Notes: generated by a model from the sequence alone, not told the origin. A stretch of 64,000 nt of DNA from Arthrobacter sp. N199823 (GCF_002929705.1 NZ_PJIN01000003.1:496001-560000); one strand, 5' to 3'. Positions 10,055 to 19,312 are shown, counted from the first letter of the stretch. Program-made: numbers and translations.

Positions 10055-10471
10055 ATGCTTATCCCACGTCGCGTAAAGCACCGTAAGCAGCACCACCCCG
10101 GTCGTTCGGGTCAGGCTACTGGCGGCACCGTGGTTTCATTCGGCGAGTGGGGCATTCAGGCCCTCACGCCGGCATATGTAACCAACCGTCAGATCGAGTC
10201 TGCTCGTATCGCAATGACTCGCCACATCAAGCGTGGCGGTAAGGTGTGGATCAACATCTACCCCGACCGTCCCTTGACGAAGAAGCCTGCTGAAACCCGC
10301 ATGGGTTCCGGTAAGGGTTCTCCCGAGTGGTGGATCGCAAACGTCAAGCCGGGTCGTGTTCTCTTTGAACTCTCCGGTGTATCAGAAGAGGTAGCACGCG
10401 AGGCATTGCGCCTGGCAATCCACAAGCTGCCGTTGAAAGCACGCATTGTGCGTCGCGAAGGTGGTGAGTAG
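10055..10471 (+). CDS. rplP: 50S ribosomal protein L16
   Basis: 138 residues, normal length, starting immediately after the rpsC stop. [20 protein letters not shown] and the [16 protein letters not shown] segment are conserved L16 signatures. It binds near the A and P sites of the 50S subunit and is a late assembly protein. The ribosome site GAAGGAGGAG lies inside the end of rpsC. Confidence 0.97.
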   Translation: MLIPRRVKHRKQHHPGRSGQATGGTVVSFGEWGIQALTPAYVTNRQIESARIAMTRHIKRGGKVWINIYPDRPLTKKPAETRMGSGKGSPEWWIANVKPGRVLFELSGVSEEVAREALRLAIHKLPLKARIVRREGGE

Positions 10472-10473
10472 AG

Positions 10474-10797
10474 ATGTCAGTTGGTTCCAAGGAACTTGCC
10501 CCTGCACAGCTTGACGGGTTTGACAATGCACGTCTTGTCGAAGAACTCCGCAAGGCAAAGGAAGAACTGTTCAACCTGCGCTTCCAGTCGGCCACCGGCC
10601 AGCTGGAAAGCCACGGTCGTTTGCGCGTTGTAAAGCGCGACATCGCCCGCATCTACACAGTGCTGCGTGAGCGCGAGCTGGGCATTCGCCCGGACGTCGT
10701 TGCCGCTGCACCCGTGGAGAAGGCCTCCAAGAAGGCTGACAAGGAAGCCAAGAAGGCCTCCAAGAAGGCTGAAGCAACAGAGGAGGACGCCAAGTGA
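10474..10797 (+). CDS. rpmC: 50S ribosomal protein L29 with Lys/Ala-rich tail
   Basis: 107 residues, against 60-75 usual for L29. The helical-hairpin core is at residues 13-70 ([20 protein letters not shown], then [15 protein letters not shown]). From about residue 78 there is an extension made of repeated [15 protein letters not shown] units, probably a charged helix or disordered tail. L29 sits beside L23 at the tunnel exit. Its stop overlaps the rpsQ start. Confidence 0.95.
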   Translation: MSVGSKELAPAQLDGFDNARLVEELRKAKEELFNLRFQSATGQLESHGRLRVVKRDIARIYTVLRERELGIRPDVVAAAPVEKASKKADKEAKKASKKAEATEEDAK

Positions 10798-11090
10798 GCG
10801 ATTCTGTAGACAACACCGAAAACGGCGCGGAGACTCTCGTTCGTAACGAGCGCAAGAAGATGCGCGGTTACGTAGTTTCCGACAAGATGGACAAGACCAT
10901 CGTTGTTGAGGTTGAAGACCGCGTAAAGCACGCTCTTTACGGTAAGGTTCTTCGCCGCAACAAGAAGGTCAAGGCCCACGACGAAGAGAACAGCGCCGGC
11001 ATCGGCGACCTCGTCGTCATCAGCGAGACCCGCCCGCTCTCCGCAACCAAGCGTTTCCGCCTGGTTGAGATCGTAGAGAAGGCTAAGTAA
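10794..11090 (+). CDS. rpsQ: 30S ribosomal protein S17
   Basis: 98 residues beginning at a GTG overlapping the rpmC stop. About 20 extra acidic residues precede the OB-fold core, which starts at [19 protein letters not shown] and ends with [11 protein letters not shown]. This is the last gene of the S10 operon; a strong hairpin 37 bp downstream probably ends this transcript, which separates it from rplN. Confidence 0.96.
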   Translation: MSDSVDNTENGAETLVRNERKKMRGYVVSDKMDKTIVVEVEDRVKHALYGKVLRRNKKVKAHDEENSAGIGDLVVISETRPLSATKRFRLVEIVEKAK

Positions 11091-11126
11091 GCCAACTCAC
11101 GCACTTGTGCGTGGTTGATTACTAAA

Positions 11127-11170
11127 ATGTTGGGCCCGTTGCCACTTGTGGCGGCGGGCCCAACATCGTT
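11127..11170 (+). terminator. Terminator hairpin after rpsQ
   Basis: A 12-bp perfect stem (ATGTTGGGCCCG at 11127-11138 with 11155-11166) encloses a shorter inner helix, followed by CGTTT. The strong GC stem directly downstream of rpsQ fits a factor-independent terminator with a weak T-run. Confidence 0.7.
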
Positions 11171-11211
11171 TAACACCCAATGCTCGACGGCGCTCCTCGC
11201 CTGCGGTGGTC

Positions 11212-11318
11212 CCGGTGGTTGACCGCCATTTTTCCGGCGACTATCCGGCCCGTCGGCCGCGGGCGGCCTTTGGGGCCTCCTTTACGTCGCCTACAAAAAA
11301 TGTCGGCTCAACCACCGG
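11212..11318. repeat. 107-bp imperfect inverted-repeat element
   Basis: The ends are an exact 11-bp inverted repeat (CCGGTGGTTGA at 11212-11222; reverse complement at 11308-11318). The match continues inward: CCGCCATTTTT (11223-11233) against 11296-11306 with one mismatch, and GGCGAC (11236-11241) against GTCGCC (11286-11291), giving arms of about 30 bp. The centre is GC-rich. It could be a MITE-like insertion or one large RNA hairpin. Confidence 0.55.
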
Positions 11319-11401
11319 CGGCCCGAGGGTTGGCCACGCCGTGTGGGGGAGGTAACGCCTTTGGTGGGCTGGCAGCGTACCTTCAGGTTCCGCCGTCGTG
11401 C

Positions 11402-11407
11402 TAGGAT
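11402..11407 (+). promoter_or_regulatory. Possible -10 box for the spc operon
   Basis: TAGGAT matches the TAnnnT pattern used elsewhere in this window. No convincing -35 lies 16-18 bp upstream, and the leader would be about 270 nt. An alternative TACATT box lies at 11636-11641, closer to rplN. Confidence 0.25.
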
Positions 11408-11677
11408 TATTTATTGCTGCGCCTTTTCTGTGCCGCCGTTTTCGGCAGTGACAGTAGGTGCGCAATTACCTCGTAAATGCTCGTGCCACTACAAACTGCC
11501 GTTCGATGCGCGGATTTATCCACGTTCCCGGTGCGGAAAGTGCAGTTGGCATGAGGTATTTAGGCGTGTTTTGGCAAAATCCAGGCACGTCGAGAGACAT
11601 CCCGAACAATACGTTCCGCAAGGCTTGTTCACAGATACATTGTGTCCAAGAACCGGCGCGACGAACAGGAGACACTA

Positions 11678-12046
11678 GTGATTCAGCAGGAGTCGCGGCT
11701 TAAGGTTGCCGACAACACGGGTGCCAAGGAAATCTTGACAATCCGCGTTCTCGGTGGATCTGGGCGCCGCTACGCAGGCATTGGCGACACAATCGTCGCT
11801 ACCGTCAAGGATGCAATTCCGGGCGGAAACGTTAAGAAGGGTGACGTCGTTAAGGCTGTCATCGTTCGCACCAAGAAGGAACGCCGCCGTGCGGATGGTT
11901 CCTACATCAAGTTTGATGAGAATGCAGCTGTCATTCTCAAGGCTGACGGGGACCCCCGCGGTACCCGTATCTTCGGCCCGGTTGGCCGTGAACTTCGTGA
12001 TAAGAAATTCATGAAGATCATCTCGTTGGCTCCGGAGGTGCTGTAA
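11678..12046 (+). CDS. rplN: 50S ribosomal protein L14
   Basis: 122 residues, the standard length, starting at the GTG that gives [20 protein letters not shown]. The ribosome site ACAGGAGA ends 5 nt upstream; the frame is open 12 codons further back, but those residues are not L14. L14 lies at the subunit interface beside L19 and is the target of the silencing factor RsfS. First gene of the spc operon here. Confidence 0.96.
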   Translation: MIQQESRLKVADNTGAKEILTIRVLGGSGRRYAGIGDTIVATVKDAIPGGNVKKGDVVKAVIVRTKKERRRADGSYIKFDENAAVILKADGDPRGTRIFGPVGRELRDKKFMKIISLAPEVL

Positions 12047-12049
12047 CTT

Positions 12050-12412
12050 ATGGCAAAGATCAAGAAGGGTGACCTGGTTCAGGTCATCACAGGCGCCAAG
12101 GCTGAGCGTGGCGGCGACCGTGGCAAGCAGGGCAAGGTCCTGAAGGTGTACTCCGAAACCAACCGCGTGTTGGTCGAGGGCGTAAACCGTGTCACCAAGC
12201 ACACTAAAGCCGGTCAGACGGAACGTGGCACCAACACTGGTGGCATCGAAATCGTCGAGGCTCCCATTCACATCTCAAACGTTGCTGTAGTGGACCCGTC
12301 CACGAAGAAGCCGACTCGCGTTGGTTACCGCACCGAAATCGTTGAGCGCGATGGCCGCAAGCGTGAAGTACGCATCCGCGTTGCCAAGACCTCGGGGAAG
12401 GATCTGGCATGA
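12050..12412 (+). CDS. rplX: 50S ribosomal protein L24
   Basis: 120 residues with the N-terminal KOW motif ([20 protein letters not shown], then KQGKVLKVY). L24 is an early assembly protein close to the tunnel exit. Slightly longer than the usual 103-105 residues because of the loop and a short C-terminal tail. It overlaps rplE by 4 bp (ATGA). Confidence 0.96.
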   Translation: MAKIKKGDLVQVITGAKAERGGDRGKQGKVLKVYSETNRVLVEGVNRVTKHTKAGQTERGTNTGGIEIVEAPIHISNVAVVDPSTKKPTRVGYRTEIVERDGRKREVRIRVAKTSGKDLA

Positions 12413-12993
12413 GCGCCGCAGTAGCAGAGAACACACCCAAGATCACACCTCGCCTGAAGACCCGCTATGCAGCGGAAATCAAGGCTGGTCTGGTTGAGGA
12501 GTTCAAGTACTCAAACGTTAACCAGGTTCCGCGCTTGGTCAAGGTTGTTGTCAACATGGGTGTTGGAGATGCCGCTAAGGACTCCAAGCTCATTGACCAC
12601 GCAGTCCGCGACCTCACCGCCATCACCGGCCAGAAGCCCCAGGTTTCCAAGGCTCGCAAGTCGATCGCTCAGTTCAAGCTGCGCGAAGGCATGCCGATTG
12701 GTTGCCACACGACTCTCCGTGGAGATCGTATGTGGGAATTCCTGGACCGCTTGGTCACGCTGGCTCTGCCCCGTATCCGCGACTTCCGCGGCCTCAGTGG
12801 CAAGCAGTTTGACGGCAACGGCAACTACACCTTCGGTCTGACCGAGCAGGTTATGTTCCACGAGATCGACCAGGATTCCATTGACCGCCCCCGCGGTATG
12901 GACATCACTGTCGTGACCACAGCCAAGACCGATGACGAAGGCCGTGCGCTGCTTAAGGCACTCGGCTTCCCGTTCAAATCCGAAGATAAATAA
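12409..12993 (+). CDS. rplE: 50S ribosomal protein L5
   Basis: 194 residues. Diagnostic segments are [20 protein letters not shown] and [17 protein letters not shown]-like sequence near residues 136-150. L5 binds 5S rRNA together with L18, encoded later in this operon. A short acidic N-terminal extension precedes the usual start region. The start codon lies in the end of rplX, so translation is coupled. Confidence 0.96.
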   Translation: MSAAVAENTPKITPRLKTRYAAEIKAGLVEEFKYSNVNQVPRLVKVVVNMGVGDAAKDSKLIDHAVRDLTAITGQKPQVSKARKSIAQFKLREGMPIGCHTTLRGDRMWEFLDRLVTLALPRIRDFRGLSGKQFDGNGNYTFGLTEQVMFHEIDQDSIDRPRGMDITVVTTAKTDDEGRALLKALGFPFKSEDK

Positions 12994-13022
12994 TCTACGT
13001 AACAGGTCCGTTCAGCGGGTAT

Positions 13023-13051
13023 AAAGTGTGCGAATTCAATTCGCCCACTTT
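13023..13051 (+). promoter_or_regulatory. Hairpin in the rplE-rpsH spacer
   Basis: A 14-nt arm at 13023-13036 pairs with 13038-13051 with one mismatch, forming a compact AT-rich hairpin before rpsH. In other bacteria S8 autoregulates the spc operon through an RNA hairpin in this neighbourhood, but I cannot show that this one mimics the S8 site. Confidence 0.3.
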
Positions 13052-13096
13052 GTTGCCACGCGAAGGAAACCGTTTCGAGGAAGGGCAAGCGCCCAA

Positions 13097-13495
13097 ATGA
13101 CAATGACAGATCCTGTCGCAGACATGCTTACGCGTCTGCGCAACGCAAACTCGGCACACCACGACACCGTGACCATGCCGTTTAGCAAGCTTAAGGGCCA
13201 CATCGCCGACATCCTCAAGGCACAGGGTTACATCTCTGCCTGGAAGGTTGAAGACGCTGAGGTTGGCAAGAAGCTGACCATCGACTTGAAGTACGGCCCC
13301 GCACGTGAGCGTTCAATCGCTGGCCTGCGCCGTATCTCCAAGCCCGGACTGCGCGTTTACGCAAAGTCCACGAACCTCCCCAACGTTTTGGGTGGTTTGG
13401 GTGTCGCTATCCTGTCGACGTCTTCAGGTCTTTTGACCGACCGTCAGGCTGCCAAGAAGGGCGTGGGTGGGGAAGTCCTCGCCTACGTCTGGTAG
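13097..13495 (+). CDS. rpsH: 30S ribosomal protein S8
   Basis: 132 residues from the ATG giving [27 protein letters not shown] lies about 10 nt upstream, which favours this ATG over the next one 6 nt later. The C-terminal [20 protein letters not shown] is the conserved rRNA-binding region. S8 is a primary binder of 16S rRNA and in many bacteria the repressor of the spc operon. Confidence 0.96.
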   Translation: MTMTDPVADMLTRLRNANSAHHDTVTMPFSKLKGHIADILKAQGYISAWKVEDAEVGKKLTIDLKYGPARERSIAGLRRISKPGLRVYAKSTNLPNVLGGLGVAILSTSSGLLTDRQAAKKGVGGEVLAYVW

Positions 13496-13518
13496 TAGAG
13501 AGAGAAGGGAAATAACTT

Positions 13519-14055
13519 ATGTCACGTATTGGACGTCTCCCCATCTCCGTGCCTGCCGGCGTTGAGGTCAAGATTGCAGACAGCCTTGTTTCCGTCAAGG
13601 GCCCGAAGGGAACGCTGGAACTTAATGTTTCCAGCCCCATCACGGCTTCGATCGACGAGAACATCATCACCGTTAGCCGCCCCAATGATGAGCGCACTTC
13701 GCGTTCACTCCACGGTCTGACTCGTACCCTCATTGACAACCTGATCATCGGTGTCACTGCTGGCTACGAAAAGAAGCTGGAAATTGTTGGTACCGGTTAC
13801 CGCGTAGTCGCCAAGGGCAAGGACCTCGAGTTCGCTCTTGGTTTCAGCCACCCGGTCCTCATTGAGGCACCGGAAGGCATCACACTGGCCGTAGAGAGCC
13901 CCACAAAGCTCTCCGTGTCAGGAATTAGCAAGCAGCAGGTGGGCGAAGTTGCTGCCAACATCCGCAAGCTGCGCAAGCCCGACCCGTACAAGGGTAAGGG
14001 CGTTCGCTACGCTGGCGAGATCATCCGCCGCAAGGTCGGAAAGGCTGGTAAGTAA
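13519..14055 (+). CDS. rplF: 50S ribosomal protein L6
   Basis: 178 residues, normal length, starting [19 protein letters not shown]. Two related alpha/beta domains are visible; the C-terminal one contains the L6 signature [15 protein letters not shown]6 lies near the base of the L7/L12 stalk. It follows rpsH closely with AGAAGGGAA as ribosome site. Confidence 0.97.
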   Translation: MSRIGRLPISVPAGVEVKIADSLVSVKGPKGTLELNVSSPITASIDENIITVSRPNDERTSRSLHGLTRTLIDNLIIGVTAGYEKKLEIVGTGYRVVAKGKDLEFALGFSHPVLIEAPEGITLAVESPTKLSVSGISKQQVGEVAANIRKLRKPDPYKGKGVRYAGEIIRRKVGKAGK

Positions 14056-14057
14056 CC

Positions 14058-14429
14058 ATGGCACTATCCGTACGAGGAAAGTCCAAGGCCGCAGCACGCG
14101 GCCGTCGTCACCTGCGAGTTCGCAAGCGCGTCAGCGGAACGACTGTGCGTCCGCGCCTGGTCGTCAACCGTTCAGCCCGCCACGTATTTGTTCAGGTCAT
14201 CGATGACACTCAGGGTCTGACCCTGGTTTCAGCATCGACCCTGGAAGCAGACATGCGCGCATTTGACGGTGACAAGACCGCCAAGGCTAAGCGCATTGGT
14301 GAGCTCGTTGCAGAGCGCGCCAAGGCTGCCGGTATCGAAGCTGTTGTCTTCGACCGCGGCGGTAACCGCTACCACGGCCGTGTTGCAGCTATTGCTGACG
14401 GCGCACGTGAAGGCGGTCTGGCACTGTGA
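14058..14429 (+). CDS. rplR: 50S ribosomal protein L18
   Basis: 123 residues with a basic N-terminal arm ([20 protein letters not shown]) and the conserved [20 protein letters not shown] near the C-terminus. L18 binds 5S rRNA with L5. It starts 2 bp after rplF, so the two are translationally coupled. Confidence 0.97.
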   Translation: MALSVRGKSKAAARGRRHLRVRKRVSGTTVRPRLVVNRSARHVFVQVIDDTQGLTLVSASTLEADMRAFDGDKTAKAKRIGELVAERAKAAGIEAVVFDRGGNRYHGRVAAIADGAREGGLAL

Positions 14430-14455
14430 CCGAAAACATCAACAAGGAGAACACT

Positions 14456-15127
14456 GTGTCAGAAGCAACTGCAGCTGACGGTGCAACCGCGAAGACTGAA
14501 ACTGCTGCTGGCGCCGATAACGCCCGTGGCCGTGGCGGTCGCGACGGTGCTCGTGGAGGCCGCGACGGTGGCCGTGGCCGCGGTGGCCGTGACGGTGGAC
14601 GCGAGGCTGAGAAGAGCCAGTTCATCGAGCGCGTTGTCAACATCAACCGTGTTGCCAAGGTTGTCAAGGGTGGTCGTCGCTTCAGCTTCACCGCTTTGGT
14701 AATCGTCGGCGACGGCAACGGCATGATCGGTGTTGGCTACGGTAAGGCTAAGGAAGTTCCTGCCGCTATTGCCAAGGGTGTTGAAGAAGCTAAGAAGTCC
14801 TTCTTCCGCGTTCCCATGGTTGGCAAGACCATCCCTCACCGCGTACAGGGCGAGGCCGCTGCAGGCGTCGTTATGTTGCGTCCGGCTGCAGCTGGTACCG
14901 GTGTTATTGCCGGTGGCCCGGTTCGCGCCATCTTGGAATGCGTTGGCATCCATGACGTGCTGTCCAAGTCTCTCGGTTCCTCAAACGCCATCAACATTGT
15001 TCACGCGACTGTTGCTGCTTTGAAGAGCCTGGAAGACCCCAAGGCTGTTGCGGCTCGCCGTGGCTTGCCGTTGGATGAAGTTGCTCCGGCTGTGCTGTTG
15101 CGCAATATGCAAAAGGCGGGTCTGTAA
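14456..15127 (+). CDS. rpsE: 30S ribosomal protein S5 with Arg/Gly-rich N-terminus
   Basis: 223 residues if translation starts at the GTG at 14456, which has a strong AAGGAGA site 6 nt upstream; an in-frame GTG at 14426 overlaps rplR but lacks such a site. Residues 24-50 are an RG/RD-rich stretch ([17 protein letters not shown]), unusual outside actinobacteria. The core follows with the S5 dsRNA-binding signature beginning [21 protein letters not shown]5 lines the mRNA entry channel and affects decoding accuracy. Confidence 0.95.
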   Translation: MSEATAADGATAKTETAAGADNARGRGGRDGARGGRDGGRGRGGRDGGREAEKSQFIERVVNINRVAKVVKGGRRFSFTALVIVGDGNGMIGVGYGKAKEVPAAIAKGVEEAKKSFFRVPMVGKTIPHRVQGEAAAGVVMLRPAAAGTGVIAGGPVRAILECVGIHDVLSKSLGSSNAINIVHATVAALKSLEDPKAVAARRGLPLDEVAPAVLLRNMQKAGL

Positions 15128-15339
15128 TGACTACACCGAAGAACGTTCAGCCTTCTGACAAGAAGCTGGAAATCACTCAGATCAGGGGCGTCGTTGGCGT
15201 CAAGCAGTTCCAGAAGGATACCCTTCGCTCACTGGGTCTCAAGCGCATCGGTCACTCCGTTGTTCGCTCGGCTGACGCTGTGACTGTTGGCATGATCAAC
15301 ACGGTTCCGCACCTGCTCAAGGTTGAGGAGACGAAGTAA
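15127..15339 (+). CDS. rpmD: 50S ribosomal protein L30
   Basis: 70 residues, slightly longer than the 60 of the E. coli protein because of about 10 extra N-terminal residues. The core [16 protein letters not shown]-type region and [14 protein letters not shown] are conserved. Its ATG shares one base with the rpsE stop (TAATG). Confidence 0.96.
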   Translation: MTTPKNVQPSDKKLEITQIRGVVGVKQFQKDTLRSLGLKRIGHSVVRSADAVTVGMINTVPHLLKVEETK

Positions 15340-15340
15340 A

Positions 15341-15820
15341 GTGGCTGAAAAGAACACTGCTGAGACTGTTGAAAAGCAGAATGCACTCAAGGTCCACCAC
15401 CTGCGTCCCGCACCGGGCGCCAAGACGGCTAAAACCCGTGTTGGCCGTGGTGAAGGATCCAAGGGTAAGACCGCAGGTCGCGGTACCAAGGGTACCAAGG
15501 CTCGCTACCAGGTAAAGGCTGGCTTTGCTGGCGGCCAGCTGCCGTTGCACATGCGTCTGCCCAAGCTGCGTGGCTTCAAGAACCCGTTCCGCGTTGAGTT
15601 CCAGGTTGTAAACCTGGACAAGCTGAACGAGCTCTTCCCCGAAGGTGGCATTGTCACCGTCGAGGCACTCGTTGAAAAGGGTGCGGTTCGCAAGAACCAG
15701 CCCGTGAAGGTGCTGGGCACCGGCGATATCACCGTCAAGGTTGACATCACCGCTCACGCATTCTCCACAAGCGCAATCGCCAAGATTGCTGCTGCCGGTG
15801 GAACCACTACTGAACTCTAA
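15341..15820 (+). CDS. rplO: 50S ribosomal protein L15
   Basis: 159 residues from the GTG giving [20 protein letters not shown]; this start sits one base after the rpmD stop with GAGGAGA upstream. The core has the typical [20 protein letters not shown] and [18 protein letters not shown] segments. The first 18 residues are an acidic extension. This is the last gene before a strong terminator, so secY has its own transcript or readthrough. Confidence 0.95.
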   Translation: MAEKNTAETVEKQNALKVHHLRPAPGAKTAKTRVGRGEGSKGKTAGRGTKGTKARYQVKAGFAGGQLPLHMRLPKLRGFKNPFRVEFQVVNLDKLNELFPEGGIVTVEALVEKGAVRKNQPVKVLGTGDITVKVDITAHAFSTSAIAKIAAAGGTTTEL

Positions 15821-15850
15821 TAAGTTCACGAGTGCGCACATCTAGCGACT

Positions 15851-15905
15851 AGACTCTTGGTGGACGGAACTTACGGTTCCGTCCACCAAGAGTCTTTCGT
15901 TTTAT
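15851..15905 (+). terminator. Strong intrinsic terminator after rplO
   Basis: A 20-bp perfect stem (15851-15870 with 15876-15895), a 5-nt loop, and TTCGTTTTA directly after it. This is the clearest factor-independent terminator in the ribosomal region and separates rplO from secY. Confidence 0.92.
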
Positions 15906-16039
15906 CCGGATGTTTCCGAATGCCCGGATAATGCGCCTATGTTATGCGTAACAGTGCCGATGCGAGCTGCATCACCCACTAGACTCTTTCCTTGGGCCTC
16001 ATTTAAGAAGCCACTCATCACTACACATCAGGAGGACGC

Positions 16040-17365
16040 TTGCTTACCGCATTTGGCCGCGCCTTTCGCACGCCTGATCTGCGACGCAAGTTGTTGTTCA
16101 CGCTGGGAATTATTGCCATCTTCCGCTTGGGCGCTTTCATCCCCTCGCCTGGAATTGATTACCGAAATGTCCAACAGTGCGTGAATGCTGCTGACACAAG
16201 CCAAGGTATTTACCAGCTTGTGAACTTGTTCAGTGGCGGCGCCTTGCTTCAGGTTTCCATTTTTGCTTTGGGAATCATGCCTTACATCACGGCTAGCATC
16301 ATCGTGCAGCTGCTCCGCGTAGTGATCCCCCGCTTCCAGGAACTTCACCTTGAGGGTGCTCAGGGTCAAGGCAAGCTCACCCAGTACACGCGTTACTTGA
16401 CGATTGCACTGGCTTTGCTCAATGCCACCACCTTGGTAACCCTTGCACGCTCTGGCCAGCTCTTTGCTGGTTGTGGTGCTGCAGGCTCCCCGGGCGCCTT
16501 GATTCCCAATGACAGTTTGATCACCATCTTGTTGCTCATCATCACCTTGACTGCCGGTTCCGGTTTGATCATGTGGATGGGCGAGCTCGTCACTGAAAAG
16601 GGTGTCGGCAACGGCATGTCCTTGCTGATCTTCGTGGCTATCGCCGCCCAGTTCCCCACCTCCCTTGGCGCCATCCTGAAGACTCAGGGTTGGGGCACCT
16701 TCTTGACGGTGCTGGTCATTGGTTTGGTGGTAGTTGCTTTGGTTGTGTTCGTTGAGCAGTCTCAGCGCCGCATCCCTGTGCAGTACGCCAAGCGCATGGT
16801 TGGCCGCCGCACTATGGGCGGTACCAGCACGTACATCCCGATCAAGGTCAACATGGCTGGCGTTATCCCCGTCATCTTTGCCTCCTCGATGCTGTACCTG
16901 CCGGCCTTGCTCGCGCAGTTTGCCACACCGGCGAACAGCACGGATCTGCCAGCTTGGGTCGAATGGATCAATAACTACCTCACCCGTGGTGACCACCCGA
17001 TCTACATGATGTTCTACTTCCTGTTGATCCTCGGTTTCACGTACTTCTACGTTGCCATCACCTTCAACCCTGAAGAAGTGTCAGACAACATGAAGAAGTA
17101 CGGCGGATTCATTCCCGGCATCCGCGCAGGCCGTCCCACACAGGACTACTTGCAGTACGTTATTTCTCGCATCACGCTCCCGGGTGCGCTGTACCTGGGC
17201 ATTATTGCCCTGATCCCCTTGATCGCGCTGGTCTTGGTTGGGGCAAACCAGAACTTCCCATTCGGCGGAACCTCAATCCTCATTGTGGTCGGTGTTGGTT
17301 TGGAGACAGTGAAGCAAATTGATGCACAACTCCAACAGCGCCACTACGAAGGGTTATTGCGATGA
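16040..17365 (+). CDS. secY: Preprotein translocase subunit SecY
   Basis: 441 residues with ten membrane helices, the pore of the Sec translocon. Translation starts at a TTG (MLTAFGRAFRTPDLRRKLLF) after a strong CAGGAGGA site. Conserved regions include the plug-side SGGALLQVSIFALGIMPYI and the cytosolic loop FNPEEVSDNMKKYGGFIPG near residues 340-360, the SecA and ribosome contact. The stop overlaps the adk ATG. Confidence 0.96.
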   Translation: MLTAFGRAFRTPDLRRKLLFTLGIIAIFRLGAFIPSPGIDYRNVQQCVNAADTSQGIYQLVNLFSGGALLQVSIFALGIMPYITASIIVQLLRVVIPRFQELHLEGAQGQGKLTQYTRYLTIALALLNATTLVTLARSGQLFAGCGAAGSPGALIPNDSLITILLLIITLTAGSGLIMWMGELVTEKGVGNGMSLLIFVAIAAQFPTSLGAILKTQGWGTFLTVLVIGLVVVALVVFVEQSQRRIPVQYAKRMVGRRTMGGTSTYIPIKVNMAGVIPVIFASSMLYLPALLAQFATPANSTDLPAWVEWINNYLTRGDHPIYMMFYFLLILGFTYFYVAITFNPEEVSDNMKKYGGFIPGIRAGRPTQDYLQYVISRITLPGALYLGIIALIPLIALVLVGANQNFPFGGTSILIVVGVGLETVKQIDAQLQQRHYEGLLR

Positions 17366-17946
17366 CAAGAATGCTGATTATTGGACCTCCCGGGTCAGGA
17401 AAAGGCACACAGGCGGAACGCATCTGTGGAGAGCTGGACATCGTAGCCATCTCCACGGGCGATATCTTCCGCGCCAATGTGAAGGGTGAGACACCCCTGG
17501 GCGTTGAGGCGAAGAAGTACATCGACAACGGTGACTTTGTGCCCGACAGCGTCACCAACCGGATGGTTCGCGATCGGCTCGCTCAGAGTGATGTGGCAGA
17601 GGGCTTCCTTTTGGACGGCTACCCGCGCACCTCACCCCAGGTGGACGAACTGGATGACATCTTGGCCTCGGCAAACGCCAGCTTGGATGTTGTTGTGCAG
17701 TTGACCGCCGACGACGAAGAACTCGTCAAGCGCCTGTTGGGCCGTGCGCAGGAGACCGGTCGTAGCGATGACACTGAAGCAGTCATCCGTCACCGGTTGG
17801 ATCTCTACCGTGAACAGACTGAGGTTGTAGTGTCCCGCTATGCGGAGCGCGGCATTTTGGCCAAGGTCGACGGTCTCGGCGAGATGGACGACGTGACATC
17901 ACGTGTCATGGAAGCCATCAACAAGTTCAAGGGCGACAACGCCTAG
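17362..17946 (+). CDS. adk: Adenylate kinase
   Basis: 194 residues, the short form without a long LID domain or zinc finger. The P-loop GPPGSGKGTQ is at residues 8-17, and the LID and Arg pair follow at LLGRAQETGRSDDTEAVIRH. It interconverts 2 ADP with ATP and AMP in the cytosol. ATGA overlap with secY shows translational coupling, the usual actinobacterial arrangement. Confidence 0.96.
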   Translation: MTRMLIIGPPGSGKGTQAERICGELDIVAISTGDIFRANVKGETPLGVEAKKYIDNGDFVPDSVTNRMVRDRLAQSDVAEGFLLDGYPRTSPQVDELDDILASANASLDVVVQLTADDEELVKRLLGRAQETGRSDDTEAVIRHRLDLYREQTEVVVSRYAERGILAKVDGLGEMDDVTSRVMEAINKFKGDNA

Positions 17947-17999
17947 CAAGCAGTAAGTTTTATCAATCCGTGCCGCATAGGCGCTGGGTTGTGAAGGAG

Positions 18000-18028
18000 G
18001 GCTTCTTCCCGCACCATGGGAAGGAGCC
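18000..18028 (+). terminator. Hairpin between adk and map
   Basis: GGCTTCTTCCC at 18000-18010 pairs with 18018-18028 with one G-T wobble; TTCAATCATTTT follows. It may attenuate rather than end transcription, since map has its own ribosome site but no obvious promoter. Confidence 0.4.
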
Positions 18029-18060
18029 TTCAATCATTTTCGAAGCGAAAGGATTCTTTC

Positions 18061-18897
18061 ATGGCGTTTGGCCAGCAAAGAATTGAGTACAAGACCATCG
18101 ATCAGATGCGCATCATGCGCCGCAGCGGGCTGATCCTCGACGCGGCACTGAAGGCCACCATCGCAGCTGTCGCCCCGGGCGTAACCACGGGCGAGCTGGA
18201 TGCCATCTTTGCCGGGGAATTGAAAAAGGCCGGAGCCAAGTCCAACTTCTTGGGCTACTACGATTTCCCTGCCACCATTTGCACCTCAGTCAATGAGGAA
18301 GTGGTGCACGGCATTCCTGGAGCGCGGGTACTGGAAACCGGGGACTTGATCTCCATTGATGGCGGCGCCATTGTGGAAGGCTGGCACTCCGACTCGGCGC
18401 GTAGCACCATTGTTGGCGGCGCCGCCGCGGAGGATCCTGCTGACCGTCGGCTCTCCGACATCACCGAAGAGAGCATGTGGGCCGGCATTGCGGCCATGGC
18501 CTCAGCCAAGTACGTGGGCGACATTGGCGACGCCATAGACGAATACGTCACCTCACAGTCCGGCCCGGAACTGGGTATCTTGGAGGACTACGTCGGTCAC
18601 GGCATCGGATCCGCCATGCACATGCCCCCGGACGTACTGAACTACTCCTCCAAGCACCGCGGCCCCAAGCTGAAGGCAGGCATGTGCCTGGCTATCGAAC
18701 CCATGCTGGTTCGCGGCAACTTGGAAACCATCACCCTTGGCGATGACTGGACGGTTGTCACCAAGGACAAGTCGCGCGCAGCTCACTGGGAACACTCAGT
18801 GGCCGTGCATGCCAAGGGCATTTGGGTACTCACCGCGGACGACGGCGGTGCGGAGCGACTTGCGCCGTATGGCGTCACCCCGGTCTCGCTAGATTAG
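18061..18897 (+). CDS. map: Methionine aminopeptidase, type I
   Basis: 278 residues from MAFGQQRIEYKTIDQ, chosen because AAAGGA lies 8 nt upstream; the frame is open 15 codons earlier but without a ribosome site. Metal and substrate residues are visible: His83 in VVHGIPG, Asp100 and Asp111 (ISIDGGAIVEGWHSD), the His of GHGIGSAMHMPP, the Glu of AIEPML and the Glu of HWEHSVAVH. It removes N-terminal Met from nascent proteins. Confidence 0.95.
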   Translation: MAFGQQRIEYKTIDQMRIMRRSGLILDAALKATIAAVAPGVTTGELDAIFAGELKKAGAKSNFLGYYDFPATICTSVNEEVVHGIPGARVLETGDLISIDGGAIVEGWHSDSARSTIVGGAAAEDPADRRLSDITEESMWAGIAAMASAKYVGDIGDAIDEYVTSQSGPELGILEDYVGHGIGSAMHMPPDVLNYSSKHRGPKLKAGMCLAIEPMLVRGNLETITLGDDWTVVTKDKSRAAHWEHSVAVHAKGIWVLTADDGGAERLAPYGVTPVSLD

Positions 18898-18909
18898 TCC
18901 CCAGCTCCT

Positions 18910-18945
18910 CCCCAATGAAAAACGCTGGCGCGTTTTTCATTGGGG
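18910..18945. terminator. Palindromic terminator after map
   Basis: A 16-bp perfect stem (18910-18925 with 18930-18945) with loop TGGC. The arms contain AAAAA and TTTTT, so a U-run forms within the right arm. It could work in both directions. Confidence 0.75.
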
Positions 18946-19110
18946 CCCCTCGGAGCTGTGGGCCCAACGTTCTGCTTTACTCGGGAGCGTGGGCCCAACG
19001 CCATGCTTGGCTCAAGTGCGACCCAACAACTGGGGCCCCTCGGAGCTGTGGGCCCAACGTTCTGCTTTACTCGGGAGCGTGGGCCCAACGCCCTGTTTGG
19101 CTCGAGTGCG
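18941..19110. repeat. 80-bp direct repeat, two copies
   Basis: Copy 1 at 18941-19020 and copy 2 at 19031-19110 differ at only 3 of 80 positions and are separated by 10 bp. Each contains the 12-mer GTGGGCCCAACG twice, so that motif occurs four times. The same GGGCCCAAC core forms the terminator stem after rpsQ. No ribosome site or coding bias supports a gene here. Confidence 0.85.
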
Positions 19111-19124
19111 GCGCCTAGTTAGTC

Positions 19125-19172
19125 ATAGTTGAACCCCGGTTCCAGTCTTCACTGGAGCCGGGGTTCAACTAT
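19125..19172. terminator. Long hairpin before the glycerophosphodiesterase gene
   Basis: A 22-bp stem (19125-19146 with 19151-19172, one G-T pair) with loop CTTC. No long T-run follows. It closes the repeat region and may insulate the next operon. Confidence 0.65.
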
Positions 19173-19312
19173 TTAAGTCGTATTTGCCTGCTGTCCACCT
19201 TGCCGCCATGCATTGGGACACTGCGCTGCGTACCTTGGTCGAGGAAGCCCAAGGACTGCGCAAAGACACAATGGCAGTCCTCCTTGAAAACCACAAAGAG
19301 GAGTGCAGCATC

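Larger units (their letters stand above)
11091..11677 (+). other. 587-bp gap splitting the S10 and spc operons
   Basis: There is no convincing gene here. Listed separately are a terminator hairpin at 11127-11166, a 107-bp imperfect inverted-repeat element at 11212-11318 and a possible spc promoter at 11402-11407. The rest, from 11320 to 11660, is AT-richer than the flanking genes and looks like leader or decayed sequence. Confidence 0.6.

Noticed and set aside
11343-11703. Two overlapping open frames of 81 and 111 codons in the rpsQ-rplN gap
   Set aside because: Cys/Arg-rich, no recognisable domain, poor starts; they run into rplN out of frame. Treated as leader sequence.
18822-19118. Open frame through the map 3' end and the 80-bp repeats, coding repeated GPLGAVGPTF units
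   Set aside because: It begins inside map in another frame, has no ribosome site, and its repeats simply translate the DNA repeat. No coding bias independent of the repeat.
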